Of a stretch of DNA of 8,896 bases, positions 1 through 6,871 are shown piece after piece; position 1 is the stretch's first letter, and each line of letters begins with the position of its first letter. This DNA comes from SZUA-181 sp964601765. GTDB lineage: Bacteria > Pseudomonadota > Zetaproteobacteria > Mariprofundales > Mariprofundaceae. Both the position numbers and the translations under genes were made by a program. Under the pieces are notes generated by a model. That model was not told where the DNA came from and made no database searches. It saw nothing but the letters and a program-made list of their open reading frames with translations. The DNA lies in the NCBI GenBank assembly GCA_964601765.1, contig CAZROR010000074.1:1-8896 (forward strand), given 5' to 3'.

Positions 1-41
1 GCGGCTGTATTTATGCATCGCGCAGGCTAGGATGCGCCGCC
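1..41. other. Leader upstream of resB
   Basis: Only 41 bases precede resB. They hold a weak AGGA ribosome site (about 29-32) and no recognisable promoter; the true upstream region lies outside the window. Confidence 0.4.
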
Positions 42-1718
42 ATGAATAATCTGTCCGCCCGCCTGAATCCACTGTGGCTCCGCCTGGGCTCCATGTCTCT
101 GGCCATTATCCTGCTCAGCGTGCTGGCGCTGGCCAGCACGATCGGCACCGTGCTGATTCAGAATCAGGAGCAGGCGGACTATCTGCAGCAGTTCGGCCCG
201 CTGTGGTACCAGGTGTTCAACAGCTTCGGCCTGTTCGACATGTATCACACGGGCTGGTTTCTCACGCTGCTCGGTTTTCTGATGCTTTCGCTGGCGGTGT
301 GTCTGTGGCGCAACGTGCCGCGCATGCTCAAGGAGATGCGCTCGCACAAGACTGTGATTGCGGACAAGTCACTGCGCCGCTTTCATCATCTGAAAAGCTG
401 GAAGATTAAAAAGGGGGATATCCCCACGCTGCGTGCCGCGGTGGAGAAAGTGCTGTCGGACTGGGAGGTCAGGAGCGCGGAGGATGGCGAGCGCCTCTGC
501 ATCCGTGCGGACAAGGGCCGCTTCCACAAGTGGGGCTATATCCTGGTACACGCGGCCATCCTGATTATTCTGATTGGCGGCTGGATATCGGTGCATTACG
601 GCTTCCGTGGCTCGATGAATGTTGTCGAGGGTGGTACCGAGCACGCCATCGGTTTCCTCAAGGGCACGCGCACCGAAACCCTGGACATGCCCTTCGAGGT
701 GCGCTGCGACAAGTTCTTCATCGACTTTTACCCGACCGGCATGCCCAAGGAATTCCGCAGCACCCTGTCCATCATCGATCACGGCAAGGTGGTTATCGAT
801 CACAAGGACATCATCGTTAACGAGCCGCTGTACTACAAGGGCGTGCGCATCTATCAGGCCAGTTTCGGCGATGGCGGCTCCAGCCTGAAGCTCAGGCTCT
901 ACTCGCTCCGGGATGGCAAGGTTCGGACCATCAACAGTCGCGTCTACGAAACGTGGAAGGACCCCGAAACCGGTGTGTCGCTGGAGTTCGTCAACTTCCG
1001 GCCTTACAACATCGAAAACATGGCCGGTGCCGGCGAGCCCAAAAAGTTTCAGGATCTGGGGCCCTCAGTTGAATACATCATTCGCGGCAAGGGACTGAAA
1101 CCCGTGAAGATCAAGAGCTTCATGCGGCCGTTTCACATGAAGGGCAAGAATGTCGGCCATCTGATGATGGTATCGCTGACTGGCGAGGATCGCGATTACA
1201 CGCCCTTCTCTCTGGGGCTTGATTTCAGCAATCCTAAAGAATGGGAGTTGCTGCACACCTTCGGCAAGGCCCTGATGCAGAAAAAGACAAAGGATGACGC
1301 GAAGGCCAACTTCGAGGCATTTCAGCAGGCCATGCAAACGGTATTTGGCGACAAGCGGCCGCCACATTTTCAGGAAATGGGGATGCGTGTGATGCAGGCC
1401 ATGCGAAGCCTGTCGCGCATTCCCTGGCCTTTCATTCCCATACTCGAGGATTACGATCAGGTATACTACACCGGTCTCGAGCTGGCCCGCGACCCGGGCA
1501 TGAATGTCGTTTGGGTGGGCAGCGCAATCCTTGTCATCGGGCTGTGCATCATGTTCTACATGCCGCATCGCAGGGTTTGGATCGTGCTGAACAGGCAGGC
1601 CAAAGCTGTTGAAATGACCGTGGGCGGTGCCACGAACCGCAACAAGATCGGCTTTGAACGGGAATTTCATGCACTGTTAACCAAATTTGAACAGATTCCG
1701 GCTATCCATACCACCTGA
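42..1718 (+). CDS. resB: ResB/Ccs1, System II cytochrome c biogenesis protein
   Basis: With CcsA it forms the System II cytochrome c synthetase, which moves haem across the inner membrane and attaches it to CXXCH motifs of apocytochromes. The 558-residue protein has the expected layout. Membrane segments lie near residues 17-38, 72-88, 164-183 and 488-506, with a large periplasmic domain between the third and fourth. Family landmarks are GTVLIQNQ (36-42), the FDMYHTGWF stretch (65-73), His170 inside the third membrane segment, a position matching the intramembrane haem-ligand His of ResB proteins, and the C-terminal LARDPG plus hydrophobic helix (481-506) before a basic cytoplasmic end. The charged stretch at about 405-455 has no landmark I recognise. 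The ATG at 42 is preceded by a weak AGGA at about 29-32; no in-frame ATG, GTG or TTG lies upstream within the window. ccsA follows after 11 bases. The family call is secure; mechanism is from known relatives. Confidence 0.96.
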   Translation: MNNLSARLNPLWLRLGSMSLAIILLSVLALASTIGTVLIQNQEQADYLQQFGPLWYQVFNSFGLFDMYHTGWFLTLLGFLMLSLAVCLWRNVPRMLKEMRSHKTVIADKSLRRFHHLKSWKIKKGDIPTLRAAVEKVLSDWEVRSAEDGERLCIRADKGRFHKWGYILVHAAILIILIGGWISVHYGFRGSMNVVEGGTEHAIGFLKGTRTETLDMPFEVRCDKFFIDFYPTGMPKEFRSTLSIIDHGKVVIDHKDIIVNEPLYYKGVRIYQASFGDGGSSLKLRLYSLRDGKVRTINSRVYETWKDPETGVSLEFVNFRPYNIENMAGAGEPKKFQDLGPSVEYIIRGKGLKPVKIKSFMRPFHMKGKNVGHLMMVSLTGEDRDYTPFSLGLDFSNPKEWELLHTFGKALMQKKTKDDAKANFEAFQQAMQTVFGDKRPPHFQEMGMRVMQAMRSLSRIPWPFIPILEDYDQVYYTGLELARDPGMNVVWVGSAILVIGLCIMFYMPHRRVWIVLNRQAKAVEMTVGGATNRNKIGFEREFHALLTKFEQIPAIHTT

Positions 1719-1723
1719 GGAGA
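1717..1723 (+). promoter_or_regulatory. Ribosome binding site of ccsA
   Basis: GAGGAGA lies six bases before the ATG at 1730 and overlaps the resB stop codon (TGA, 1716-1718). The overlap suggests that translation of ccsA is coupled to termination on resB, keeping the two partners in balance. It also fixes the ccsA start at 1730. Confidence 0.8.
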
Positions 1724-1729
1724 ATCATC

Positions 1730-2968
1730 ATGACTGCGATCACCGCCAACCGAATCAGTTTGCAGGGCATGAACCGGGGGCTGCCCGTGCTGGCACGCTT
1801 CTGCGCCTATATCGGTGTGATTGCCGCTATCTCGGCCTATGCACTCTATGGCCCCGCGGGCTATACGGATGAGGGGCTGCTGTATTTTCTCACGCCGGGG
1901 GCGCTTGCCTGGACCGGCAGCGGTGCACTGGCCGGGCTTGCCGCCGGTATTGCCCTGGGTATGACGCGGCCAGCCACCACGGAGGCAAAAACACCAGCCA
2001 GGCTGACACCATGGCTGGATGGTGCGCTTTTGATGGTTCTCCTGGCCACGGTGTGGGCACTTTTTGAGCCTGCTGCTGATCAGGTGTCGTATATTGACCA
2101 GAGCAATCTTGTTTCCGGCCGCATCATCATGGCCATGAACGTCTTTCTGCTGATCTCGGCGTTGTTGTATATCACGCAGCTTTTTGCACCGGAGTCCTTC
2201 ATCAGCCGCCTGGCTACCGCCACAGCGTATCTCGGCATGTACGCGGGTGGCAGCGCCCTGATGTTGCGCTGGTATGAGTCGTATCTGCTCGACGTTGAAA
2301 TCGGACACGCCCCGGTATCCAACCTGTACGAGGTGTTCATCCTGCTGTTCTGTATCACCACGGCCGTGTACCTAGCCCTGGAGCGGCGCTACCAGGCCAG
2401 GGCGATGGGTGCATTTGTCATGCCGCTCGTGTCAGCTGGCGTGTTCTTCGGCATCTGGCTCTCCGCCCACGGGCACGCCGAAATCAAGCCGCTCGTACCC
2501 GCCCTGCAGTCCTACTGGATGAAAATTCATGTGCCGATGAACTTCATCGGCTATGGCTCGTTTGCCGTCGCCTGTGGCGCGGGCATGGCCTATCTCGTGC
2601 GTGAGTGGCTGGAACGCCGTGGGGCAGGCTCACGGCTGCTGACCGTTTTCCCGAGCCTGGACCAACTCGATCAGCTGGCCTACAAGGCTGTGGCAATCGG
2701 CTTTCCCGCCTTTACGCTGGCCACGATTCTGGGTGCGGCCTGGGCAGCCGAGGCATGGGGCGGCTACTGGTCCTGGGATCCGAAGGAGACATGGGCGCTG
2801 ATCGTCTGGCTTGTTTACGGTGCCTATCTGCACATGCGCATCTCGCATGGCTGGCAGGGCCGCTCGCTGGCCTGGTGGACAGTGATCGGGTTTCTGGTGA
2901 CGCTGTTCTGTTTTGTCGGCGTCAACATGTATTTGTCCGGCCTGCATTCCTACGGCCGCTTATCCTGA
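1730..2968 (+). CDS. ccsA: CcsA/ResC (bacterial CcsB), haem-handling cytochrome c synthase subunit
   Basis: Polytopic inner-membrane partner of ResB that presents haem to apocytochrome c in the periplasm. The tryptophan-rich WWD haem-binding signature is at residues 343-355 (WGGYWSWDPKETW), with W338 just before it. The expected histidines are all present: His267 in KIHVPMNF and His406 in GLHSYG match the two external haem ligands of System II synthases, and His368 in YLHMR matches the intramembrane ligand that pairs with the ResB His. The HAPVSNLYE motif (193-201) is also typical. The 412 residues comprise a poorly conserved N-terminal part with about three hydrophobic helices (25-40, 57-77, 98-112), then the conserved core from about 134 onward. 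The gene has its own strong ribosome site overlapping the resB stop. Bacterial literature calls this gene ccsB, ccsA or resC; identity of the family is not in doubt. No ccdA or resA/ccsX thiol-reduction gene is present in the window. Confidence 0.96.
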   Translation: MTAITANRISLQGMNRGLPVLARFCAYIGVIAAISAYALYGPAGYTDEGLLYFLTPGALAWTGSGALAGLAAGIALGMTRPATTEAKTPARLTPWLDGALLMVLLATVWALFEPAADQVSYIDQSNLVSGRIIMAMNVFLLISALLYITQLFAPESFISRLATATAYLGMYAGGSALMLRWYESYLLDVEIGHAPVSNLYEVFILLFCITTAVYLALERRYQARAMGAFVMPLVSAGVFFGIWLSAHGHAEIKPLVPALQSYWMKIHVPMNFIGYGSFAVACGAGMAYLVREWLERRGAGSRLLTVFPSLDQLDQLAYKAVAIGFPAFTLATILGAAWAAEAWGGYWSWDPKETWALIVWLVYGAYLHMRISHGWQGRSLAWWTVIGFLVTLFCFVGVNMYLSGLHSYGRLS

Positions 2969-2994
2969 CCACGCCAAGCTGATAAGCTGCGCCC

Positions 2995-3852
2995 ATGGGG
3001 CTGCAGAAAATCATCTTTCCGGCGGCTGGCCTTGGTACGCGATTTTTACCCGCAACCAAGGCCAGCCCGAAGGAAATGCTGACCATCGTCGACAAGCCAC
3101 TCATCCAGTATGTTGTCGAGGAGGCCGTGGAGGCGGGGCTGGATCGGATTGTCATGGTTACGGGCCGTGGCAAGCGTGCCATCGAGGATCATTTCGATAT
3201 TTCGGCCGAGCTTGAAAGTAATCTCAGGCATGCAGGCAAGGATGCGCTGTATGCGCAGGTTTCACGTATCGCGCACCTGGCGGATTTCGCCTATGTGCGC
3301 CAGCGTCAGGCCCTTGGTCTGGGGCATGCGGTGCTTTGTGCTGCCGACTGGGTCGGGGACGAATGTTTCGGTGTGGCGCTGGCGGATGAGCTTGTTGTCG
3401 CACCCGTACCGGCCATGCAGCAGCTGAGGCTGGTGCACGAACAGACCGGTGCCTCGGTGATTGGTCTGCAGCGTGTGCCACGCAGTGAAGTATCCCGGTA
3501 TGGCGTGGTGCAGACCGTGGAGGAAGATGGACTGCAGCGAATCGTGCATATGGTGGAAAAGCCGGACCCGGCAACAGCTCCATCGGAGCTGGCCAGCATT
3601 GGCCGCTACATTTTCACGCCCCGTCTGATGGCCCTGCTGCGCGAAGCGGAGTCCGGCGTGGATGGCGAGATCCAGCTGACGGATGCGATTGACCGGCTTG
3701 CCGGCGAAGAACCGGTGTATGGCGTTATTATCGAGGGCGAGCGCTTTGATGCCGGCAATCCGCTCGGCTTTCTGATGGCCAACATTGCTCTCGGCCTGAA
3801 TCATCCCGATTATGGACAGCGCCTGAGGGACTTTCTTCGCGACCAGACGTGA
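2995..3852 (+). CDS. galU: UTP-glucose-1-phosphate uridylyltransferase
   Basis: Cytoplasmic enzyme that converts UTP and glucose-1-phosphate into UDP-glucose and pyrophosphate, feeding lipopolysaccharide, exopolysaccharide and glycan synthesis. The nucleotide-binding motif FPAAGLGTRFLPATKASPKE spans residues 8-27. Further family motifs are GLGHAVLC (108-115), ALADELV (128-134) with the expected Asp131, the catalytic-lysine motif VEKP (187-190), GRYIFTP (203-209), GEIQLTDAI (224-232) and GERFDAGNPLGFL (248-260). In the last motif many GalU proteins have Lys where this one has Pro256; I believe that variant occurs in other family members. The length of 285 residues is normal. It starts 26 bases after ccsA with no clear ribosome site, so expression may depend on read-through from the upstream genes. 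It overlaps tsaB by four bases. Related nucleotidyltransferases (RfbA, RfbF) lack this combination of motifs. Confidence 0.95.
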   Translation: MGLQKIIFPAAGLGTRFLPATKASPKEMLTIVDKPLIQYVVEEAVEAGLDRIVMVTGRGKRAIEDHFDISAELESNLRHAGKDALYAQVSRIAHLADFAYVRQRQALGLGHAVLCAADWVGDECFGVALADELVVAPVPAMQQLRLVHEQTGASVIGLQRVPRSEVSRYGVVQTVEEDGLQRIVHMVEKPDPATAPSELASIGRYIFTPRLMALLREAESGVDGEIQLTDAIDRLAGEEPVYGVIIEGERFDAGNPLGFLMANIALGLNHPDYGQRLRDFLRDQT

Positions 3853-4496
3853 ACGCTTTCCCTGCGCTGCTGGCTCTGGACGCGGCCTTCGGCCCGGCAG
3901 CAGCCTGCCTGGCCCTGCCCGATGGCCGCACGCTGACGGCTGAAACAGATCAAAAAACGCCTCACTCACAGAGCATTCTTCCAGTGCTGGATGGCCTGGT
4001 GGCGCAGGCCGGCATCAGCTGGCGACAGCTTGATATGCTCGCGCTGGGCATCGGACCCGGCTCATTCACGGGCCTGAGGGTTGCTGCGGCGATTATCGCC
4101 GGCATCAATGCCGACCTTGGACTGCCCGTGCTGTCGCTTTCCTCGCTTGCCGTCACGGCCGTGCAGGCCAATGCCGATGAGGCTGTTCACGTTATCGAGG
4201 ATGCCCGTTCCGGTCTTTGCTATGCCGGCTGCTACCGGAAGATGGAGGCCATGCAGCCGGATCGGTGCCTGAGCCTGGCTGAGCTGGCTGCGGTACAACC
4301 GGCCGCCTATGCCAGCCGGACAGGCGTGGCCATGCCCGGCTGGCAGCCATTATCGCTTTTCCTTTCCCGAGCCATGGCCCTGGCCCGACTGGCGACAGCA
4401 CGGGCTGGTATGGTTGACGCCGGCCGGCCGGTAAGGCTTGTGCTTCCACGCTATATGCAGCCATCACAGGCGGAGCGCAAGGCGGGCCATGGCTGA
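3849..4496 (+). CDS. tsaB: TsaB, t6A tRNA modification complex subunit
   Basis: TsaB is the inactive ASKHA-fold partner of TsaD. With TsaE it supports transfer of the threonylcarbamoyl group to A37 of ANN-decoding tRNAs, an essential cytoplasmic step. The family motif at 65-77 (ALGIGPGSFTGLR) is clear. Other support comes from the N-terminal LALDAAFG strand (8-15), HSQSILPVLDGLV (39-51), VIEDARSGLCYAGCY (115-129) and the end PRYMQPSQAE (200-209). At 215 residues it is near the usual length of about 220-230. The start is GTG at 3849, overlapping the galU stop by four bases (GTGA) with no Shine-Dalgarno site, so coupled translation is likely; no in-frame ATG occurs before the conserved motif. 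In many gammaproteobacteria rimI follows tsaB; here a phosphatase gene does, overlapping by eight bases. Confidence 0.93.
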   Translation: MNAFPALLALDAAFGPAAACLALPDGRTLTAETDQKTPHSQSILPVLDGLVAQAGISWRQLDMLALGIGPGSFTGLRVAAAIIAGINADLGLPVLSLSSLAVTAVQANADEAVHVIEDARSGLCYAGCYRKMEAMQPDRCLSLAELAAVQPAAYASRTGVAMPGWQPLSLFLSRAMALARLATARAGMVDAGRPVRLVLPRYMQPSQAERKAGHG

Positions 4497-4962
4497 ATCC
4501 GCGCGCGTATTGTTCGTGTGCCTTGGCAATATCTGTCGCTCGCCACTAGCCGAGGCGCTGGCACGCAGGGAAGCCAACCGGCGCGGGCTGGCGAGTCAGT
4601 TCGTGTTCGGCTCGGCCGGTACCGGTAACTGGAATCTCGGCCGTCCCCCTGATCCGGGAATCATACGGCTGGCGCGGCACCACGGCCTTTCCATGGGCCA
4701 TCACCGCGCACGGCAGGTCTCGGCAGATGAGATCCCCGACTGGGACTGGTTTGTTGTCATGGATGCGCAGAACCGGGCGGACCTGCTCACGCTTGGTGTG
4801 CCGGAGGAAAAAATTCTGCCCATGGGCTGCTTCGTGGCTGCTGGCACGGAAGCGGAAGTACCCGATCCCTATGGTAGAGATGATACGGCATTTGCTCGCG
4901 TATTCACCATGCTGCAACACGGCATCGCCCCGCTGCTGGAGTTTCTCTGTGCTTGTCGGTGA
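4489..4962 (+). CDS. Low-molecular-weight protein tyrosine phosphatase
   Basis: Cytoplasmic phosphatase of the Wzb/Etp/YwlE class. The P-loop CX5R signature is VCLGNICRSP (residues 10-19), with nucleophile Cys11 and phosphate-binding Arg17. The general-acid loop VPDPYGRDD (124-132) supplies Asp126. The total of 157 residues is normal. Ile15 sits where the arginine phosphatase YwlE has Thr, so phosphotyrosine specificity is expected rather than phosphoarginine. The ATG at 4489 is chosen because AAGG (4479-4482) lies six bases upstream and the protein then begins just before the first beta strand; a further upstream in-frame TTG/GTG start would add 17 or more residues with no family resemblance. 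It overlaps tsaB by eight bases. A role in capsule or exopolysaccharide control together with galU is plausible, but no tyrosine kinase or polysaccharide cluster is visible. Arsenate reductase of the ArsC type shares this fold but has a different cysteine pattern. Confidence 0.93.
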   Translation: MAESARVLFVCLGNICRSPLAEALARREANRRGLASQFVFGSAGTGNWNLGRPPDPGIIRLARHHGLSMGHHRARQVSADEIPDWDWFVVMDAQNRADLLTLGVPEEKILPMGCFVAAGTEAEVPDPYGRDDTAFARVFTMLQHGIAPLLEFLCACR

Positions 4963-4963
4963 G

Positions 4964-5422
4964 TCAGTTGCTCGTCGGGCCTACCTTGATAACAACGCGC
5001 GTACCAAACGTGCCCTCCTCGACACTGATCTGACATGAACGATTTTCCTTCAGGAACGAGATCACGTAGCGCGTATCGCTGAAGGCATTCAGGAAGCGCC
5101 AACCATAGTTGGGCATTTCATTGCGGAAAAACTGGGCAATGCTGCGTCCCTTGAAAAAGCCCTCGTAAATAACAACACCAATGACGACACCGGGGGCCTC
5201 GTAGATAAAGCTTTGCTCGTCGTTGCGTTTCAGTCGGGGGGGGATCGGAATGTCGCCGAATTCCTCGATTACCCTGACCGGCTGTACCGCGGCATCACCG
5301 GATTTGTCCGCTGTGGTGGCTGTACCACCGGCCGGGGCGGCAGGCTTGGGCAGCTGCATCGTGGTGCATCCGGCCATGGCCATGCATGTCAGCACCACAC
5401 AGAGAAAACGACCTCGGTTCAT
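4964..5422 (-). CDS. Small predicted lipoprotein of unknown function
   Basis: I do not recognise a named function. The 152-residue protein begins with a basic N-terminus (MNRGR), a hydrophobic stretch at 6-18 and a lipobox MAGC with Cys19 as the lipidation site. Thr at +2 gives no inner-membrane retention signal, so outer-membrane anchoring is predicted. A low-complexity Pro/Ala/Gly/Thr linker spans roughly 24-46. A compact domain of about 95 residues follows (53-148), with GDIPIPPRL (56-64), SFIYEAPG (71-78), FFRNEMPNYGW (98-108) and CQISVEEGTFGTRVVIKVG (130-148). From memory this pattern resembles short lipoproteins in deltaproteobacteria and relatives, but I cannot name the family. It is the last gene of the dusB-ntrB-ntrC operon, 42 bases after ntrC, with a strong ribosome site. 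A run of eight C lies in the coding strand at plus positions 5236-5243. The reading frame is intact across it. Confidence 0.85.
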   Translation of the reverse strand: MNRGRFLCVVLTCMAMAGCTTMQLPKPAAPAGGTATTADKSGDAAVQPVRVIEEFGDIPIPPRLKRNDEQSFIYEAPGVVIGVVIYEGFFKGRSIAQFFRNEMPNYGWRFLNAFSDTRYVISFLKENRSCQISVEEGTFGTRVVIKVGPTSN

Positions 5423-5464
5423 CGATAACCTCCTTTGCCCCTGGCTGTGGACAACACCTTTTTA
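5423..5464 (-). other. ntrC-lipoprotein intergenic gap
   Basis: These 42 bases hold the ribosome site described above. I see no hairpin with a T tract and no convincing -10/-35 pair, so co-transcription from the ntr operon is the simplest reading. A TTGTCCACA on the minus strand (5446-5454) is one mismatch from a DnaA box but stands alone. Confidence 0.5.
5429..5435 (-). promoter_or_regulatory. Strong ribosome binding site of the lipoprotein gene
   Basis: On the minus strand AAGGAGG, a full anti-16S match, lies six bases before the ATG at 5422. It is the best ribosome site I see in the window and confirms the start. It suggests that the lipoprotein is translated more strongly than the regulatory genes before it. 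Confidence 0.85.
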
Positions 5465-6871
5465 CTACCTGAACGACTTCGGATCAATCTCGTACTTGCG
5501 AATCAGCTTGCGCACTGTGTTCCGGTTCAGACCAAGCATCTCGGATGCCTTGATCTGGTTGCCTTCACATGTCTTCAACACCAGCTTGAGCAATGGCGGC
5601 TCCACCTGCTCGAGCAGATAGCGGTGCAGGTCGACCGCCTTGGCATAGCCGAGCCGCTGCAGATAGTGCCGCATACAGCGGTCAACCGCCTCACCCAGTG
5701 TTTCCTGATGCTGCCCGGTGTTGTCGCGGTTGCCCAGTGCCAGTGCCACATCCGACAGTGTGATGGAGGCACCGGGCGTGAGTACGGCGAGCCGGCGCAT
5801 GACGTTTTTCAGCTCGCGCACATTGCCGGGCCAGTCATAGCTTTTCAGCAGATCCAGGGCATCGTCGAGCAGAATGGGCTGCTGCATATGAAGCTCGTCG
5901 GCTGCCTCACGCAGAAGGAACTCGGCAATTTCGCGGATATCATCCTGACGCTCGCGCAGTGGTGGAATGTGCACCGGGATGACATTCAGGCGGTAATACA
6001 GATCCTCCCGAAATTCTCCGGCCTTGATTTTTTCCGGCAGATTCTGATGCGTGGCCGCAAGCAGACGTACGTTTACCGGCTTGGCCTGACTGGCACCCAC
6101 GCGTCGTACACGGCCGGCCTCCAGCACACGCAACAGCTTCGCTTGCAGGGCCGGCGGCATGTCGCCGATCTCATCCAGAAACAGCGTACCGCCATCGGCC
6201 TGTTCGAAGCGGCCAGGGCGTGCACGGTCGGCTCCGGTGAAGGCGCCACGCTCATGGCCAAACAGCTCCGCCTCCAGTAGGTCGGACGGGATGGCAGCCG
6301 TGTTGATGGCGATGAAGGGTCCATTTGCCCGTCGGCTTCTGTCGTGCAGCACGCGTGCAACGAGTTCCTTGCCGGTGCCGGACTCGCCCGTGATAAGTAC
6401 GGTGAGGTCCGAGGCCGCTACCCTGCCAAGGGTACGGAAGAGCTGCTGCATGGCCGGGCTGCGGCCGACAATCGGCGCGCTTGCGTCTCTTTTCTTCTCC
6501 GGTGCAGTGTCTGTGGTGTGGTCGCCCCGGTCGATAACCCGTCGGGCCAGGGAGCGGACTTCATCCAGGTCGAAGGGTTTGGGCAGGTACTCCATGGCGC
6601 CCGTCTGATAGGCCTGCGCGGCATGATCGAAGGTGGTCTCCGCCGTCAGCAGCACGACCGGTACTTCGAACATACCGGACTCCAGAGCCTCCATGCCGTT
6701 TCCATCCGGCAGGTAGACATCCAGAAACACGAGATCTGCCGGCTTATCGGTCTGTGACTGTTCCGCCTCGGCCAGGCTGCCGGCCTGTTGGATGTCGAAG
6801 CCCTCTTCCTGCAGCACACGCGCCAGAATCCAGCGAATGCCCTGGTCATCATCCACGATCAGTACACGCAT
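5465..6871 (-). CDS. ntrC: NtrC-family sigma-54-dependent response regulator
   Basis: Transcription activator of nitrogen-limitation genes, phosphorylated by NtrB and acting on sigma-54 RNA polymerase. The receiver domain (1-115) has acidic residues Asp7-Asp9, phospho-acceptor Asp51, Thr77 and Lys98. Its VDDDQGIRWIL and YLPKPFDLDEV stretches closely follow enterobacterial NtrC. The AAA+ domain (about 135-365) has Walker A GESGTGKE (162-169), the sigma-54 contact loop GAFTGA (209-214), Walker B GGTLFLDEIG (227-236), arginine-finger region EDLYYRLNV (289-297) and WPGNVREL (347-354). A Fis-type helix-turn-helix closes the protein (about 433-460). All key residues are present, so it should be active. 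I start at ATG 6871, giving 468 residues, because GAGGAA at 6877-6882 is well spaced for it; the adjoining GTG at 6874 would be too close. The ntrB stop and this start share one base (TGATG). NtrX or another NtrC-like activator is possible, but the upstream partner favours NtrC. Confidence 0.93.
   Translation of the reverse strand: MRVLIVDDDQGIRWILARVLQEEGFDIQQAGSLAEAEQSQTDKPADLVFLDVYLPDGNGMEALESGMFEVPVVLLTAETTFDHAAQAYQTGAMEYLPKPFDLDEVRSLARRVIDRGDHTTDTAPEKKRDASAPIVGRSPAMQQLFRTLGRVAASDLTVLITGESGTGKELVARVLHDRSRRANGPFIAINTAAIPSDLLEAELFGHERGAFTGADRARPGRFEQADGGTLFLDEIGDMPPALQAKLLRVLEAGRVRRVGASQAKPVNVRLLAATHQNLPEKIKAGEFREDLYYRLNVIPVHIPPLRERQDDIREIAEFLLREAADELHMQQPILLDDALDLLKSYDWPGNVRELKNVMRRLAVLTPGASITLSDVALALGNRDNTGQHQETLGEAVDRCMRHYLQRLGYAKAVDLHRYLLEQVEPPLLKLVLKTCEGNQIKASEMLGLNRNTVRKLIRKYEIDPKSFR

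Noticed and set aside
1065..1670. Antisense 201-codon open frame within resB
   Set aside because: Lies opposite well-conserved resB coding sequence, with no motif, signal or start context of its own.
1789..1804. TGGCAC-type sequence resembling a sigma-54 promoter, with similar ones near 4559 and 4844
   Set aside because: All are inside coding sequence and lack the GC doublet at the required distance after GG, so they do not fit the -24/-12 rule.
5446..5454. DnaA-box-like TTGTCCACA (minus strand) in the ntrC-lipoprotein gap
   Set aside because: One mismatch at a constrained position and a single copy; no AT-rich unwinding region or further boxes nearby.
5435..6280. 281-codon open frame on the plus strand opposite ntrC
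   Set aside because: It is antisense to the conserved AAA+ and Fis regions, has no ribosome site or recognisable domain, and is a usual by-product of GC-rich coding DNA.
6419..6434. Perfect six-base inverted repeat TACCCT/AGGGTA in ntrC
   Set aside because: Within conserved coding sequence, no T tract, too small to be a terminator or a convincing operator.
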